Source: Moraxella boevrei DSM 14165
GTDB taxonomy: Bacteria > Pseudomonadota > Gammaproteobacteria > Pseudomonadales > Moraxellaceae
NCBI RefSeq assembly: GCF_000379845.1
Contig: NZ_KB903770.1
Location: 124,001 to 188,000, forward strand
Reading direction: 5' to 3'
DNA length: 64,000 nucleotides
Below, in pieces: positions 9,672 through 20,200 of this stretch (positions are counted from its first letter, which is position 1; the number at the start of each line of letters is the position of its first letter). The notes under the pieces are model-generated. The model was given only the letters and a program-made list of their open reading frames with translations, was not told the origin of the DNA and did not search any database. A program made the position numbers and the translations under genes.

Positions 9672-10271
9672 ATGCAAACCCTGTATATTAGCACCACAAG
9701 CCCATACACTCGTATACTGTTAATGATTGCTTATTTACAAAAGATTGATTTGCAATTAAAGTTTGTCCTACCTTGGGAAAATCCGAGTGAATTAACCGCT
9801 GTCAATTCTTTTAGCCAAGTACCAGCCTTAGTCTGGAAAACTGGCGAAGTCATCACCGAAACACCAATAATCATTCAAGCAATCGCACCAGAAGTATATA
9901 GTACTAATCCTATTTACAATTTGCCACGCATTGCTAAAGCTCTAGGTATTATCGCTCAAGGAGTAAGAGCCTATTCTACGGAACGTTTTGGTGCTACAGG
10001 GCAGGCACCTCATCCTTTCGTCTCTCGTTCTACCAATTTATTAAAACAAACTCTGCCAAACCTGCCCAAACTCTCTGCTGATAGTAATGATTGGGGCGAT
10101 AAAATCTTGTTATGTGGCTTAATTTGGATTAGTATTCGTTTACCAGAAGCATATCAAACGCTAAGTGTAGAAAACCAACAAGCTGTACAAGCCTTTGAAA
10201 ATAGCGAGCTTATGCAAAAACTCTCAACCAAATCCCTAGAAAGACAACCTTCTTCTATACAACAGCTATAA
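9672..10271 (+). CDS. Glutathione S-transferase family protein
   Basis: A 199-residue protein with a thioredoxin-fold GST N-terminal domain. The start MQTLYISTTSPYTRILLMIA matches the glutathione-site strand/helix with its Ser-Pro-Tyr-x-Arg. The block FSQVPALVWKTGEVITETPI contains the cis-Pro (VPAL) and the Glu-Thr pair that contacts glutathione. The C-terminal helical half is poorly conserved by eye. It is likely a soluble cytoplasmic transferase or stress protein of unknown substrate. The start is supported by GGAG nine bases upstream. It stands alone, convergent with ilvC across a bidirectional terminator. Confidence 0.8.
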   Translation: MQTLYISTTSPYTRILLMIAYLQKIDLQLKFVLPWENPSELTAVNSFSQVPALVWKTGEVITETPIIIQAIAPEVYSTNPIYNLPRIAKALGIIAQGVRAYSTERFGATGQAPHPFVSRSTNLLKQTLPNLPKLSADSNDWGDKILLCGLIWISIRLPEAYQTLSVENQQAVQAFENSELMQKLSTKSLERQPSSIQQL

Positions 10272-10279
10272 AAGAAAAC

Positions 10280-10313
10280 AACCGCCAACCAAAATAAGTT
10301 AGCGGTTATTTTT
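10280..10313. terminator. Bidirectional terminator between GST gene and ilvC
   Basis: An inverted repeat (AACCGCCAAC against GTTAGCGGTT, one mismatch) lies between two convergent genes. It has T-rich sequence on the plus side and a matching A-rich side for the minus strand. It probably ends both transcripts. Confidence 0.65.
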
Positions 10314-10334
10314 AACAAAGATGAAAAGCTAAAA

Positions 10335-11429
<1,095 letters not shown>

Positions 11430-11477
11430 TTAGGTTCTTGGTGTGTTTTTAATGGTTTGGGTTATCATTATATGTCT

Positions 11478-11960
11478 TTACTCATACTCATCATCTTCCC
11501 AAAACTCATTATACACCACATCCAAAGGCAATCCCAACTCTAATGCCTTTTGATATACCGCAATCGGCTTATATACATAAAAAACCATTTGGTCAACTTG
11601 GGGTAAGATATAAAACGCCTTATCCACTCCTTGACTTGCCAAAAAGCGATTGGCATCATCAAATAACGCTTCTGGTGTTTCGTAAGCATCTTTAAAGGCA
11701 TTCATAAATGCCTGTTCATCAACATCGCCAACCGCTAGGTTGTACATATCATTCAATGTATAATAAGGGTCGTACAAATTTTCCGAATCAAAACACCCTT
11801 CGGTCAATAGTAATACACCTGATTCGCCATTTGGGTTGGCAAGATTTTCTAAAATATATTGACGCAGGTCATTAACATTGGTATGTACACAACCATCACA
11901 ATTAAGATTATCCAACCAACCACTCTCTATTAGGATTTGATGCATTGTGGCATTGTTCAT
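11478..11960 (-). CDS. Uncharacterised acidic protein inside the ilv cluster
   Basis: A 160-residue, strongly acidic protein (C-terminus NEFWEDDEYE) with no membrane segment or signal peptide. A CDGC pair (Cys near residues 21 and 24) might bind metal, but this is speculative. I do not recognise the family. The ATG is preceded by AAGGAG. It sits between the PIN toxin gene and ilvC and is bracketed by two copies of a 40-bp leader repeat, which suggests that the gene arrived or was duplicated together with the leader. It may be cargo of an insertion into ilvIHC; a role in branched-chain synthesis is not supported. Confidence 0.6.
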   Translation of the reverse strand: MNNATMHQILIESGWLDNLNCDGCVHTNVNDLRQYILENLANPNGESGVLLLTEGCFDSENLYDPYYTLNDMYNLAVGDVDEQAFMNAFKDAYETPEALFDDANRFLASQGVDKAFYILPQVDQMVFYVYKPIAVYQKALELGLPLDVVYNEFWEDDEYE

Positions 11961-11967
11961 AAAATAC

Positions 11968-12006
11968 TCCTTAAAATAATGCCCATAAAACTAAGGGGCG
12001 TGGGTT
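11968..12006 (-). repeat. Leader repeat, copy 2 (upstream of the 160-residue gene)
   Basis: This is the second copy of the sequence described at 11365-11405. It ends in AAGGAG, seven bases before the ATG of the unknown gene. The GCCC...GGGC blocks can pair around an A/T-rich loop. Confidence 0.6.
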
Positions 12007-12009
12007 GAA

Positions 12010-12393
12010 TTAAATTTCACCATTTACTCTTTTTAGATAATTATTCACTTTTTTATCAAAAGAATAAATGGCATCATTATCAACAATATGATAAGCCAGC
12101 AATAAACAATCCATAAAATCCAATGAGGTTTCTTTAAAAATAGTCAAGGCTTTTATGGTAACTTGAGTATTCTCACTTTCAATAATACTGTTTTCAAACA
12201 ATACTAATAATTTATCAGCAATGCGTTGGCGGTCAATCTGATACACACTTTGCAATACATGAATAACTTCATAAAGTACAGCATTTAAACAAATAGTGAT
12301 ATGATTATCAATAATATCTTTGGCTTGTAAGCTTAATGTTTCGTGGTCTTGTAATAAAAACCTAAGCACAATATTAGTATCAATCAATACCAT
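12010..12393 (-). CDS. PIN-domain toxin (VapC-like RNase)
   Basis: A 127-residue PIN-domain protein, the usual size for VapC-type toxins, which are metal-dependent RNases. The acidic active-site residues are visible: IDTN at the start (Asp5), YEVIHVL (Glu), LDFMDCLLLAY (Asp) and IYSFDKKV (Asp). Its ATG overlaps the 3' end of the upstream antitoxin gene by 14 bases, the classic arrangement of a coupled type II pair. It interrupts the order ilvI-ilvH-ilvC. The RNA target is unknown. The domain call is confident, and toxicity is inferred from the pairing. Confidence 0.85.
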   Translation of the reverse strand: MVLIDTNIVLRFLLQDHETLSLQAKDIIDNHITICLNAVLYEVIHVLQSVYQIDRQRIADKLLVLFENSIIESENTQVTIKALTIFKETSLDFMDCLLLAYHIVDNDAIYSFDKKVNNYLKRVNGEI

Positions 12394-12649
12394 ACTTTGC
12401 CTTAACTGCCATTTCTACTGCTTGCTCTTCCAAAGAAATCAAGGTAGGATTGGCAAATTCAGCCAACCCACCCGCATAATCAGATTTTTTGACAACAGGT
12501 TTTACAGAATTGTTAGTAGATTTAAAACTTTGAAATAAATTTGCAAATACGACTTGTGGCTGTGTATTATTTTTTTGACAAAACTCCAAAAGCCAATAAG
12601 CATCTTGACCTGTAACTTTAAAATCTAAACTTAGATTTTGCGTTATCAT
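12380..12649 (-). CDS. Antitoxin partner of the PIN toxin
   Basis: An 89-residue protein that precedes and overlaps the PIN toxin gene. The N-terminal half (LSLDFKVTGQDAYWLLEF) could be a small dimerising or DNA-binding domain. The C-terminal half (residues 50-89) is charged and probably disordered until bound to the toxin, as in other type II antitoxins. No standard AbrB, RHH or HTH signature is clear, so no antitoxin family is named. Autoregulation of the pair would be expected from its kind but is not visible as a clear operator. Confidence 0.72.
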   Translation of the reverse strand: MITQNLSLDFKVTGQDAYWLLEFCQKNNTQPQVVFANLFQSFKSTNNSVKPVVKKSDYAGGLAEFANPTLISLEEQAVEMAVKAKYGID

Positions 12650-12681
12650 CGTTATTTACCCATTATTTCATAATCACGACA

Positions 12682-13173
12682 TCAAACTGCCAATGTCTTT
12701 TCGCCACGAGCGATACCAATCACCCCAGAGCGAACCACTTCCAAAATCTTATCTTTGCCCATGACATCAATAAAACCGTCTAATTTTTCTGAATCACCGA
12801 CAATCTGAATGGTATAGATACTTGGGGTAACGTCCACGATTTGAGCCCGAAAAATATCCGCATTTCGCTTGATTTCTTCACGATTGACGCCTGTGGCACG
12901 CACTTTGATGAGCATAAGCTCTCGCTCAACGTGGACAATCTCTGACAATTCAATCACTTTGACAATTTCAATCAATTTATGTAATTGTTTGGTGATTTGT
13001 TCAATTTTCTCAAGGCTGACATTGGTCGTCAAGGTCAAGCGAGACAAGGTTGGGTCGTCTGTTGGGGCGACGTTTAGCGTTTCAATGTTATAGCCACGTT
13101 GAGAAAATAATCCGACCACACGAGACAATGACCCTGCTTCGTTTTCCATTAAAACTGAAATTAAATACCGCAT
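12682..13173 (-). CDS. ilvH: Acetolactate synthase small (regulatory) subunit
   Basis: A 163-residue ACT-domain protein that binds valine and controls the catalytic subunit. The N-terminal ACT domain reads [37 protein letters not shown], as in E. coli IlvH. The second half (VHVERELMLIKV onwards) is the C-terminal regulatory domain. Its start codon overlaps the ilvI stop codon region at 13173, so it is translationally coupled to the large subunit. Length is normal. Confidence 0.96.
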   Translation of the reverse strand: MRYLISVLMENEAGSLSRVVGLFSQRGYNIETLNVAPTDDPTLSRLTLTTNVSLEKIEQITKQLHKLIEIVKVIELSEIVHVERELMLIKVRATGVNREEIKRNADIFRAQIVDVTPSIYTIQIVGDSEKLDGFIDVMGKDKILEVVRSGVIGIARGEKTLAV

Positions 13174-15005
13174 TATGAACGCTCCCCTTTACCAAGCCAC
13201 ATATCACGCATGGATTGCCCTGCAATCTGCATAGGATACACGTGCTCATTCCTATCTACAATCACATCAATAAACACAAGCTTGTCTTTTTGTGCCAACG
13301 CCCACGCAAGCTGTTCATCAAGTTTTGCAGGGTCTGTGATTTGAATGCCGATATGCCCATAGCTCTCTGCCAATTTGATAAAATCAGGCAAAGAGTTCAT
13401 ATACGACTGAGAATGACGCCCTTCATAAATCATGTCTTGCCATTGTTTAACCATACCAAGTTGGGCGTTGTTTAAATTTAAAATCTTGACAGGCAAATTA
13501 TACTGCAAACAAGTGGATAACTCTTGAATGTTCATCTGAATAGAGCCTTCGCCTGTGATACACACCACATCACGAGCAGGGCAAGCCAATTTTGCCCCCA
13601 TCGCATACGGCAAGCCAACCCCCATCGTACCAAGTCCGCCTGAGTTTAGCCATTGGCGTGGCTCATCGTATTTATAATAAAGGGCAGCGAACATCTGATG
13701 TTGCCCCACATCACTTGTGATAATCGCCTTGCCATCTGTTAAAGCGTGCAGACGCTCCACGACGTGCTGGGGTTTTATGCCTGTGCTGGTGTCGGTATTG
13801 TAGCGTAAGCCATGGCGTTTTCGCCACTCATTAATTTGTGACCACCAGTCATGCAAAGCAGGCTCATCAAGCTTTTGACCGCTGTCTTTGACCATAGCGA
13901 CCATGGCGGTTAGCACGGTTTTTACATCGCCCACGATTGGCACGTGGACATTCACCGTTTTTGAAATAGACGTTGGGTCAATATCAATGTGAACAATTTT
14001 AGCATTTGGGCAGAATTTTTGTACATTGTTGGTCACACGGTCATCAAACCTTGCCCCAACCGCCAAAATCACGTCGGCGTTGTGCATGGTCATATTTGCT
14101 TCATAAGTACCATGCATACCAAGCATACCCAAGAATTGACGGTCAGAACCTGCAAATGCCCCAAGCCCCATTAAAGTATTGGTCACAGGCAGATTCAAAT
14201 GATGAGCAAGCTCTCGCAGTTCATGACTTGCATCACTGGCAATCACCCCACCGCCTGAGTACAGCACAGGGCGTTTTGCCGATAAAAGTAGCTCAACTGC
14301 CTTACGAATCTGCCCCACATGACCTTTGATAGACGGCTGATAAGAACGTAAACTCACATTTTCTGGGAAGTGGTAAGGATATTTTTCATTGGGTGCGGTT
14401 TTGTCCTTTGGAATGTCAATCACGACAGGACCGGGTCTGCCTGAGCTTGCGATATAAAAGGCTTTACGGATAAGGGTTGGGATTTCGCTGGCATGACGCA
14501 CCTGAAAGCTATGCTTGACAATAGGGCGAGACACGCCAATCATGTCGCACTCTTGAAAGGCATCATCACCGATAAGACTGGCGGGCACTTGCCCTGCCAA
14601 CACCACCATCGGAATGCTGTCCATAAAAGCGGTGGCGATGGCGGTAACGGTGTTTGTCGCACCAGGACCTGAGGTTGCCAAAACAACGCCTGTCTTACCT
14701 GTCACACGGCTATAAGCGTCCGCCATGTGCCCTGCCGCCTGCTCGTGGCGAACTAAAACATGCTCAATTTTATCTTGTTTAAAAAGGGCATCATAAATGT
14801 GTAGCACCGCCCCACCAGGGTAGCCAAAAATATACTCCACCCCTTCATCAATCAAGGCTTGAACCAAAAGCTCAGCCCCAGATAACATCACAGGCATTCC
14901 TTGCGAGGCGATATCAGTTTTTTTATCAAAATTGGGAGCGGCGTGGGCGGACTGATTTTCACCAGTCATATTAGGAGATTGCGTTGTATCTACCACTGTC
15001 TTCAC
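13173..15005 (-). CDS. ilvI: Acetolactate synthase large (catalytic) subunit
   Basis: A ThDP enzyme condensing pyruvate with pyruvate or 2-oxobutyrate, the first common step of branched-chain synthesis. Visible features are [20 protein letters not shown] with [14 protein letters not shown] (catalytic Glu), the FAD region, and the ThDP motif [15 protein letters not shown] ending in [12 protein letters not shown]. The longest frame gives 610 residues from a GTG at 15005 with a weak ribosome-binding site. An internal ATG at 14888 has AAGGA upstream and gives 571 residues starting [10 protein letters not shown], matching family starts. The upstream 39 codons are hydrophilic and could be a real extension. 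It overlaps ilvH and is first in the operon. Confidence 0.95.
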   Translation of the reverse strand: MKTVVDTTQSPNMTGENQSAHAAPNFDKKTDIASQGMPVMLSGAELLVQALIDEGVEYIFGYPGGAVLHIYDALFKQDKIEHVLVRHEQAAGHMADAYSRVTGKTGVVLATSGPGATNTVTAIATAFMDSIPMVVLAGQVPASLIGDDAFQECDMIGVSRPIVKHSFQVRHASEIPTLIRKAFYIASSGRPGPVVIDIPKDKTAPNEKYPYHFPENVSLRSYQPSIKGHVGQIRKAVELLLSAKRPVLYSGGGVIASDASHELRELAHHLNLPVTNTLMGLGAFAGSDRQFLGMLGMHGTYEANMTMHNADVILAVGARFDDRVTNNVQKFCPNAKIVHIDIDPTSISKTVNVHVPIVGDVKTVLTAMVAMVKDSGQKLDEPALHDWWSQINEWRKRHGLRYNTDTSTGIKPQHVVERLHALTDGKAIITSDVGQHQMFAALYYKYDEPRQWLNSGGLGTMGVGLPYAMGAKLACPARDVVCITGEGSIQMNIQELSTCLQYNLPVKILNLNNAQLGMVKQWQDMIYEGRHSQSYMNSLPDFIKLAESYGHIGIQITDPAKLDEQLAWALAQKDKLVFIDVIVDRNEHVYPMQIAGQSMRDMWLGKGERS

Positions 15006-15426
15006 CTTTTTAATTCCATATAAAATTTATCATAAAAACATTAGATTAGCAGGGTAAATGACAGCTAAAACCCATAAAGGCAAAGTAGAAGAATTTTAAA
15101 AAATCACTTGTCTGCTAACCGATAAGTCTAACATTGATTGTAATTCAAAAAATGACAACCATTAATAACAAAAAACGGTAATTTTTTGCTATTGACTAAG
15201 TAATGCCTATCATCGTTTTTTTTATTGATAAAGTCAAGAAAAAAATACGTTTGTTTTATATAACTTTTTTTTATGAATTAATTTAAAATAAAAAATTTAA
15301 GTTTTAATATAAGTGAGTTTTATCATTTTTTTGGGTTCATTTATCATCTTTTTTTGCGTTATTGTTAAAGTTATGTTAATCTAAGCCACATATTACCGAT
15401 TTTAATCTTTTTTGGGTAGGAAAACT
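15006..15426. other. AT-rich divergent intergenic region (ilvI / DUF4124 gene)
   Basis: About 420 bp without a gene. It must hold the ilvIH promoter on the minus strand and the promoter of the DUF4124 gene on the plus strand. It is very AT-rich with long T and A runs. I found no convincing leader peptide rich in Ile, Leu or Val and no clear attenuator before ilvI. Confidence 0.5.
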
Positions 15427-15870
15427 ATGAAATATTTCGCTCTTTTATTGCTTTCTATGACCGCTTTATCAGCCAATTCAGCCACTTATTACAAGTGGAC
15501 AGATGCCAACGGCACCCCACATTATAGCCAATACGCACCGACTAATGGTGTGGATTTAAACAAGGTTCAAGTGATAAATACCCGTGATATTATGCCGTCA
15601 AGCATGACTCAAACTGCAACCACAGGTGCAAACGGTCAACCAACTGCTCCGCTTAGCCCAGAACAACAACGTATCGCTGACCTAGAAGCCCAACAAGCCG
15701 AGCAAGACAAAGAGCGTTGTAAATCGCTACAAAATAACCTTGCGAACTTAAATGTTGGCGGTCGTGTCTATGAGATGGATGCTAAAGGCGAGCGTAAATA
15801 CCTTGACGGACGTGAAATTGAGTTAAAACGTCAACAAGCTCAACAAGCAATTAATCAATATTGTAAATAA
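15427..15870 (+). CDS. Exported DUF4124-domain protein
   Basis: A 147-residue protein. The ATG at 15427 is preferred over an in-frame TTG at 15412 because GGTAGGA lies just before it and it opens a signal peptide (MKYFALLLLSMTALSANSA, likely cleaved after the final Ala). The mature start YYKWTDANGTPHYSQYAPT is the DUF4124 motif, found in small periplasmic proteins of Proteobacteria. The C-terminal half is coiled-coil-like and rich in Gln, Glu and Lys, with two Cys that could form a disulfide. Function is unknown. It is followed by a strong terminator. Confidence 0.85.
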   Translation: MKYFALLLLSMTALSANSATYYKWTDANGTPHYSQYAPTNGVDLNKVQVINTRDIMPSSMTQTATTGANGQPTAPLSPEQQRIADLEAQQAEQDKERCKSLQNNLANLNVGGRVYEMDAKGERKYLDGREIELKRQQAQQAINQYCK

Positions 15871-15919
15871 CCTTGGTGAATTCGGTTAATTGATTAAACA
15901 TATTCAAAAGAAATCCTTT

Positions 15920-15960
15920 AAATTAGCAAATAAAGTTGATTTATTTGCTAATTTTTTTAG
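15920..15960 (+). terminator. Strong intrinsic terminator
   Basis: A perfect 15-bp stem (AAATTAGCAAATAAA with its complement at 15940-15954) with a five-base loop and a T run ends the DUF4124 gene, just before queG. Confidence 0.8.
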
Positions 15961-15978
15961 TTTAAATTTTAAGTTTTT

Positions 15979-17118
15979 ATGAAAATCCCCATCCAAACGC
16001 TTGATGCTTTAGATAATTCTGATAATAATTTACATCTTTTAAAAGCTTGGATTAAACAACAAGCGTTAGATTTAGGCTTTTCTGACTGTGGTGTGGTACA
16101 TCCTGACAATCCGATTTTTCCCGAACAATTAGAAAAACTGCAACAATGGCTTGCTGATGGACATCATGGCAAAATGAAATTTTTTCATGAAAATCAGGAT
16201 AAACGTGCCAATCCTGCCTTATTGGTTGCAGGCACGCAAAGTATTTTAAGTGTGCGTTTGGATTACTTGGTAACGCCACCACCAAAACGTGCCATTCCCG
16301 ACAATGACCGCCCCAATCATGCGATTATCGCACGCTATGCTCGTGGACGAGATTACCACAAAATTATGCGAAGTCGTCTTAAAACATTGGCTTTACGCAT
16401 TCATGAAAAATTAAAAAACGATTATCCATCATTTGCTGATGATTTTGTATTTCGTCCATTTAGCGACTCTGCACCAGTTTTTGAACGTCCTTTGGCTGAG
16501 CAAGCAGGGCTGGGTTGGACAGGCAAACACACGCTATTAATTAACCAAAAGAGCGGGTCATTTTTTGTATTGGGTGAGTTATTCACGAGTTTGCCATTAC
16601 CTGCAGATAGTCCCGTTCAAGCTCATTGTGGTAGTTGTTCGGCGTGTATGGATATTTGTCCGACGGGGGCGATTATTGCTGAACAGCTCGTTGATGCTCG
16701 TTTGTGCATTTCATATTTAACGATAGAATTAGACGGTGAAATTCCTGTAGAATTGCGTGCAAAGATGGGCAATAAAATTTTTGGTTGTGATGATTGCCAG
16801 TTAATTTGCCCTTGGAATAAATTTGCTAAATTGGCAAAAATTGATGACTTTAACCCACGTCATGACTTGGATAACAGTACTTTGTTGGATTTGTGGGCGT
16901 GGGATGAAGCGATATTTTTGGCAAATACCGAAGGCAGTCCGTTACGGCGTACAGGTTATGATAATTTTATGCGAAATATTGCTATCGCTCTTGGCAATGC
17001 CCCTTTTGACCAAATAATTATTGAGAAATTAACAGAAAAACGCCCAACCTTAAGTGAAAATGCACAAATTCACATTGATTGGGCGATTAATGAGCAGACG
17101 AAAAAATCTAAAGGTTGA
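15979..17118 (+). CDS. queG: Epoxyqueuosine reductase
   Basis: A 379-residue cobalamin/iron-sulfur enzyme performing the last step of queuosine synthesis in tRNA (epoxyqueuosine to queuosine). Visible features are the N-terminal GFSDCGVV, RYARGRDYHKI, the conserved FSDSAPVFERPLAEQAGLGW, and two [4Fe-4S] cysteine sets: CGSCSACMDICPTGAI and FGCDDCQLICPWN. Length is typical. The pathway partner tgt lies in the same window at 57.2 kb. The gene is convergent with the lipase gene, 16 bp away. Confidence 0.96.
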   Translation: MKIPIQTLDALDNSDNNLHLLKAWIKQQALDLGFSDCGVVHPDNPIFPEQLEKLQQWLADGHHGKMKFFHENQDKRANPALLVAGTQSILSVRLDYLVTPPPKRAIPDNDRPNHAIIARYARGRDYHKIMRSRLKTLALRIHEKLKNDYPSFADDFVFRPFSDSAPVFERPLAEQAGLGWTGKHTLLINQKSGSFFVLGELFTSLPLPADSPVQAHCGSCSACMDICPTGAIIAEQLVDARLCISYLTIELDGEIPVELRAKMGNKIFGCDDCQLICPWNKFAKLAKIDDFNPRHDLDNSTLLDLWAWDEAIFLANTEGSPLRRTGYDNFMRNIAIALGNAPFDQIIIEKLTEKRPTLSENAQIHIDWAINEQTKKSKG

Positions 17119-17134
17119 AGGTTGACTATTGGCG

Positions 17135-17896
17135 TTATTGCTCTGATGTACCTAGACTTTTTACCATATAACTCACCGATATTGGATTGGTCAGTTGATT
17201 ATTATGGCTCAAACCGTTAAATAATTTTTTATGGCGTGCATCTAGCCCCATTGCCATGCTACTATTGGTGTTAACAAGAGCATCAAGCGTCGAGCCTTGC
17301 ACCGACCAGTCAATGTCTGTCATACCATTAGGTTTAACATTGCCTGATAACCAGCGAAAGTCTGGATTAGTCGGTGATAAACTTTTACATTGAGCATAAA
17401 TACAAAATGCAGAAACACTCGAACCTAAATGCGGTGTAGCGACCGTAACAGCATCTTCCACCAATATATTGGAAAAACCTGTTTGATATTCATAGCCACC
17501 TAAAATCGCACTACGCACGACCAAACCGCCCATAGAATGCCCTAAAACATCCACAGGTTGCCCAAAACGGCTATATTTATCAAACACATAATTGGAAAAT
17601 ACTTGCCCAATGTCACGCCAACTGCTATTTTTGCTTAATTTAGCATTATATTTTGCCAAATTAATATCACAGTTAGTACTATCTTGATAATAAGTAACGG
17701 TTAAAAATGGACCAGTAAAACCTTGGTTTTTTAACTCGTTGATAATAGGGCGAAATTTATTGGCACAATCCGTTTTAGCAACAGAATACATCTCCCAACC
17801 ATGTACTAACAATACAGGGCGGGTTTTGCTTAACTCAACGGCATGAGCAACACTTGCCAAACTAAATAAAGAAATAAACAAAGCTAATTTTTTCAT
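17135..17896 (-). CDS. Secreted lipase/esterase-like alpha/beta hydrolase
   Basis: A 253-residue protein with a signal peptide (MKKLALFISLFSLASVAHA). The mature part has the lipase oxyanion block RPVLLVHGWEM, the nucleophile elbow GHSMGG (about residue 119) and VATPHLGSS, all features of triacylglycerol lipases or esterases of the EstA/LipA type. The catalytic His is probably the late SHN near residue 230. Several Cys could form disulfides, which fits export. It lies 23 bp after cdsA on the same strand, in the place where dxr-rseP-bamA stands in many relatives, and may be transcribed with that operon. Substrate is unknown. Confidence 0.82.
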   Translation of the reverse strand: MKKLALFISLFSLASVAHAVELSKTRPVLLVHGWEMYSVAKTDCANKFRPIINELKNQGFTGPFLTVTYYQDSTNCDINLAKYNAKLSKNSSWRDIGQVFSNYVFDKYSRFGQPVDVLGHSMGGLVVRSAILGGYEYQTGFSNILVEDAVTVATPHLGSSVSAFCIYAQCKSLSPTNPDFRWLSGNVKPNGMTDIDWSVQGSTLDALVNTNSSMAMGLDARHKKLFNGLSHNNQLTNPISVSYMVKSLGTSEQ

Positions 17897-17919
17897 AAAA
17901 ATCCTTCTTATTCAATTAA

Positions 17920-18801
17920 TTACACATAAACCAAGCCAAAATATCGCATCAGCCAAAAGCCCAATGCAAAAATTGGCATCGCCGACAGTTGCGAGTCAAT
18001 GCGGTCTAGCACACCGCCATGCCCTGGTAAAATCCGCCCAGAGTCCTTAATGCCTGCATGACGTTTCATCATGGACTCAAACAAATCACCAAATACCGAC
18101 ATCACAATGGTTATCACCGATAACAGCAAAAACAGCCCAATCGCCACGCCTGACCAATCATTTAACAGCCCAAAACTCACACCAAACACCACCAGTACGC
18201 CTGTTGCGATACCGCCGATTAAGCCTTCCACGCTTTTGTTGGGTGAGACATGGGGCGACATTTTGCGTTTACCGAGCTTACGACCAACAAAATAAGCACC
18301 GCTATCGGCACACCATACTAACACAAACACATATAACAGCCACCATGCCGACACTTGCCATAGGCTATACATGGCGGTAGCGGTAGCGGTAAGCATGATT
18401 AAACCCATTGCAATCAAACGTTTACCGTACCAATTTTCGGTTTTATTGGGGAAATTTGCCACCCAATTCACCGCAAACAGCCACAAAATACTTGCTAAGC
18501 CCCACCATATTAGCCAAATTTTTGGCAAAAATAAACTCACCAATGCCAATTTTAATACACATAACGCATACATGATATGATGTTTTTGTTGGCGTGGTAA
18601 TGCCGTCTCGCCTGCCCTGTCACTATACAAAGAGCGATTTGGCAAGCCAGACAATGGTGGTAACATTTTTGCCCATTCGTAGCCTGACACCGTTACCATG
18701 ATTAACAACAACGGCATAATCAATAGATTGGCACGGGTAGCAAACATTGCCGTTCCCACGATGATTAGCAAGACAATTGCGGTTCTAATGCGTTCCCACA
18801 T
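17920..18801 (-). CDS. cdsA: Phosphatidate cytidylyltransferase (CDP-diglyceride synthase)
   Basis: A 293-residue multi-pass membrane enzyme making CDP-diacylglycerol from phosphatidate and CTP. The family signature is visible: KMSPHVSPNKSVEGLIGG and, near the C-terminus, GDLFESMMKRHAGIKDSG then PGHGGVLDRIDSQLSAMP. About eight hydrophobic segments are present. It is the third downstream partner of pyrH in pyrH-frr-uppS-cdsA, 11 bp after uppS. Length is usual. Confidence 0.96.
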   Translation of the reverse strand: MWERIRTAIVLLIIVGTAMFATRANLLIMPLLLIMVTVSGYEWAKMLPPLSGLPNRSLYSDRAGETALPRQQKHHIMYALCVLKLALVSLFLPKIWLIWWGLASILWLFAVNWVANFPNKTENWYGKRLIAMGLIMLTATATAMYSLWQVSAWWLLYVFVLVWCADSGAYFVGRKLGKRKMSPHVSPNKSVEGLIGGIATGVLVVFGVSFGLLNDWSGVAIGLFLLLSVITIVMSVFGDLFESMMKRHAGIKDSGRILPGHGGVLDRIDSQLSAMPIFALGFWLMRYFGLVYV

Positions 18802-18812
18802 GACCTTTCCTT

Positions 18813-19577
18813 TTAATCTTCTTCAGATGTTTGTGCGATTTGTTCCGATGTTTTACCAAACCGCCGTTCACGATTGACAAAGGTGGCTATCATCGTATCT
18901 AATTCATCACTGCTAAAATCAGGCCACAAGGTTTCGGTAAAAAAAAGCTCCGCATAAGCAGACTGCCATAACAAAAAGTTAGAAATCCGATAATCCCCCC
19001 CTGTTCTCACCAACATATCTACCGCAGGTAAATCCGCCAATGACAAATATTTTGCCAACTGGTGTTCATCAATCACATCTGCTGTTAACTGACCATATGC
19101 AACCGCTTTGGCTAATTGTCGGCTCGCATTGGTAATATCCCATTGACCGCCATAACTCACCGCAATCACCAACGTCATTTTGTCAAAATGGGCGGTTTTG
19201 GCTTCGGCATCTGCCATTAGGGTTTGCAAATGCGGTGCTAATTGACTTCTATCACCGATAAATCGCAAGGCAATTTCATGGCGAAACATGCGGGGTAGTT
19301 GGTCGTAAATGGCTTGTTCTAACAACTGCATCAACAACGCCACTTCATTGGGTGGACGTTGCCAATTTTCACTAGAAAACGCGAATACGGTTAACACACG
19401 CACACCAATTCTAGCACAATGTTCCACAATTGGGTCAAGGGCATCTTTCCCTGCCAAATGTCCACCACCAGTCGCTAAACCATGTGCTTTGGCATAGCGG
19501 TTATTACCGTCCATAATAATGGCAATATGTTTTGGCAGGGCAGATACATCCACAGAAGCAAGCACAGAAGTTGACAC
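18813..19577 (-). CDS. uppS: Undecaprenyl (di-trans,poly-cis) diphosphate synthase
   Basis: A 254-residue cis-prenyltransferase supplying the lipid carrier for peptidoglycan and other wall polymers. Conserved features are IAIIMDGNNRYAKAHGL (catalytic Asp), FAFSSENWQRPPNEV and the late MLVRTGGDYRISNFLLWQ with FFTETLWPDF. It is four bases from frr and 11 from cdsA, hence in one operon. Many relatives read MDGNGRWA where this reads MDGNNRYA, a mild variation beside the Asp. Confidence 0.96.
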   Translation of the reverse strand: MSTSVLASVDVSALPKHIAIIMDGNNRYAKAHGLATGGGHLAGKDALDPIVEHCARIGVRVLTVFAFSSENWQRPPNEVALLMQLLEQAIYDQLPRMFRHEIALRFIGDRSQLAPHLQTLMADAEAKTAHFDKMTLVIAVSYGGQWDITNASRQLAKAVAYGQLTADVIDEHQLAKYLSLADLPAVDMLVRTGGDYRISNFLLWQSAYAELFFTETLWPDFSSDELDTMIATFVNRERRFGKTSEQIAQTSEED

Positions 19578-19581
19578 TGGG

Positions 19582-20136
19582 TTAAACTTCCATTAGCTCT
19601 TTTTCTTTAGTTGACAATTTTTTATCCACGCTATCAGTGTATTTGTCCGTCATTTTTTGGATAACATCGGTTGCACGGCGTTCGTCATCTTCGCTGATTT
19701 GCTTATCTTTTGCCAAGGCTTTTAATTCATTGTTTGCGTCACGGCGTGCATTACGAATAGAGACACGGCTATGTTCCGCTTCGGCACGAGCCAATTTTTG
19801 CATATCTTTACGTGTCTCTTCGGTCAATGCAGGTAATGGCACACGGATAACTTCGGCACTCATTGGGTTTAAGCCCAAATCCGACTCACGAATGGCTTTG
19901 TCCACCGCTTGCACCATGCTGCGGTCAAACGGTTGTACCAAAAGCGTGCGATTATCTTCCACATTAATACTGGCGACTTGGTTTAATGGCATCTCTGAAC
20001 CATAAGCAGACACCATAACGCCTGATAAAATCCCTGGATGAGCCCGTCCTGTACGCAGTTTGCTAAACGCATTTTCTAGAGCTTCAATTGCTTTTTGCAT
20101 TTGGGTTTCGGCTTTGGTTTGTACATCTTTCGTCAT
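19582..20136 (-). CDS. frr: Ribosome recycling factor
   Basis: A 184-residue protein that, with EF-G, splits the post-termination ribosome. The typical frame runs from [20 protein letters not shown] and [21 protein letters not shown] to VRIRxARR-type text ([14 protein letters not shown]). The long-helix bundle composition and length match the family. A clear AAAGGA precedes the ATG. It lies between pyrH and uppS in the conserved order. Confidence 0.97.
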   Translation of the reverse strand: MTKDVQTKAETQMQKAIEALENAFSKLRTGRAHPGILSGVMVSAYGSEMPLNQVASINVEDNRTLLVQPFDRSMVQAVDKAIRESDLGLNPMSAEVIRVPLPALTEETRKDMQKLARAEAEHSRVSIRNARRDANNELKALAKDKQISEDDERRATDVIQKMTDKYTDSVDKKLSTKEKELMEV

Positions 20137-20200
20137 AAGATTTCCTTTTAATAAATAGAAATATAGATTAAAACAAATTCAACTGGGTAAAATTTGCAAA

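Noticed and set aside
15006-15200. Search for an ilv attenuator leader peptide before ilvI
   Set aside because: No short ORF rich in Ile, Val or Leu with a start signal, and no terminator/antiterminator pair found.
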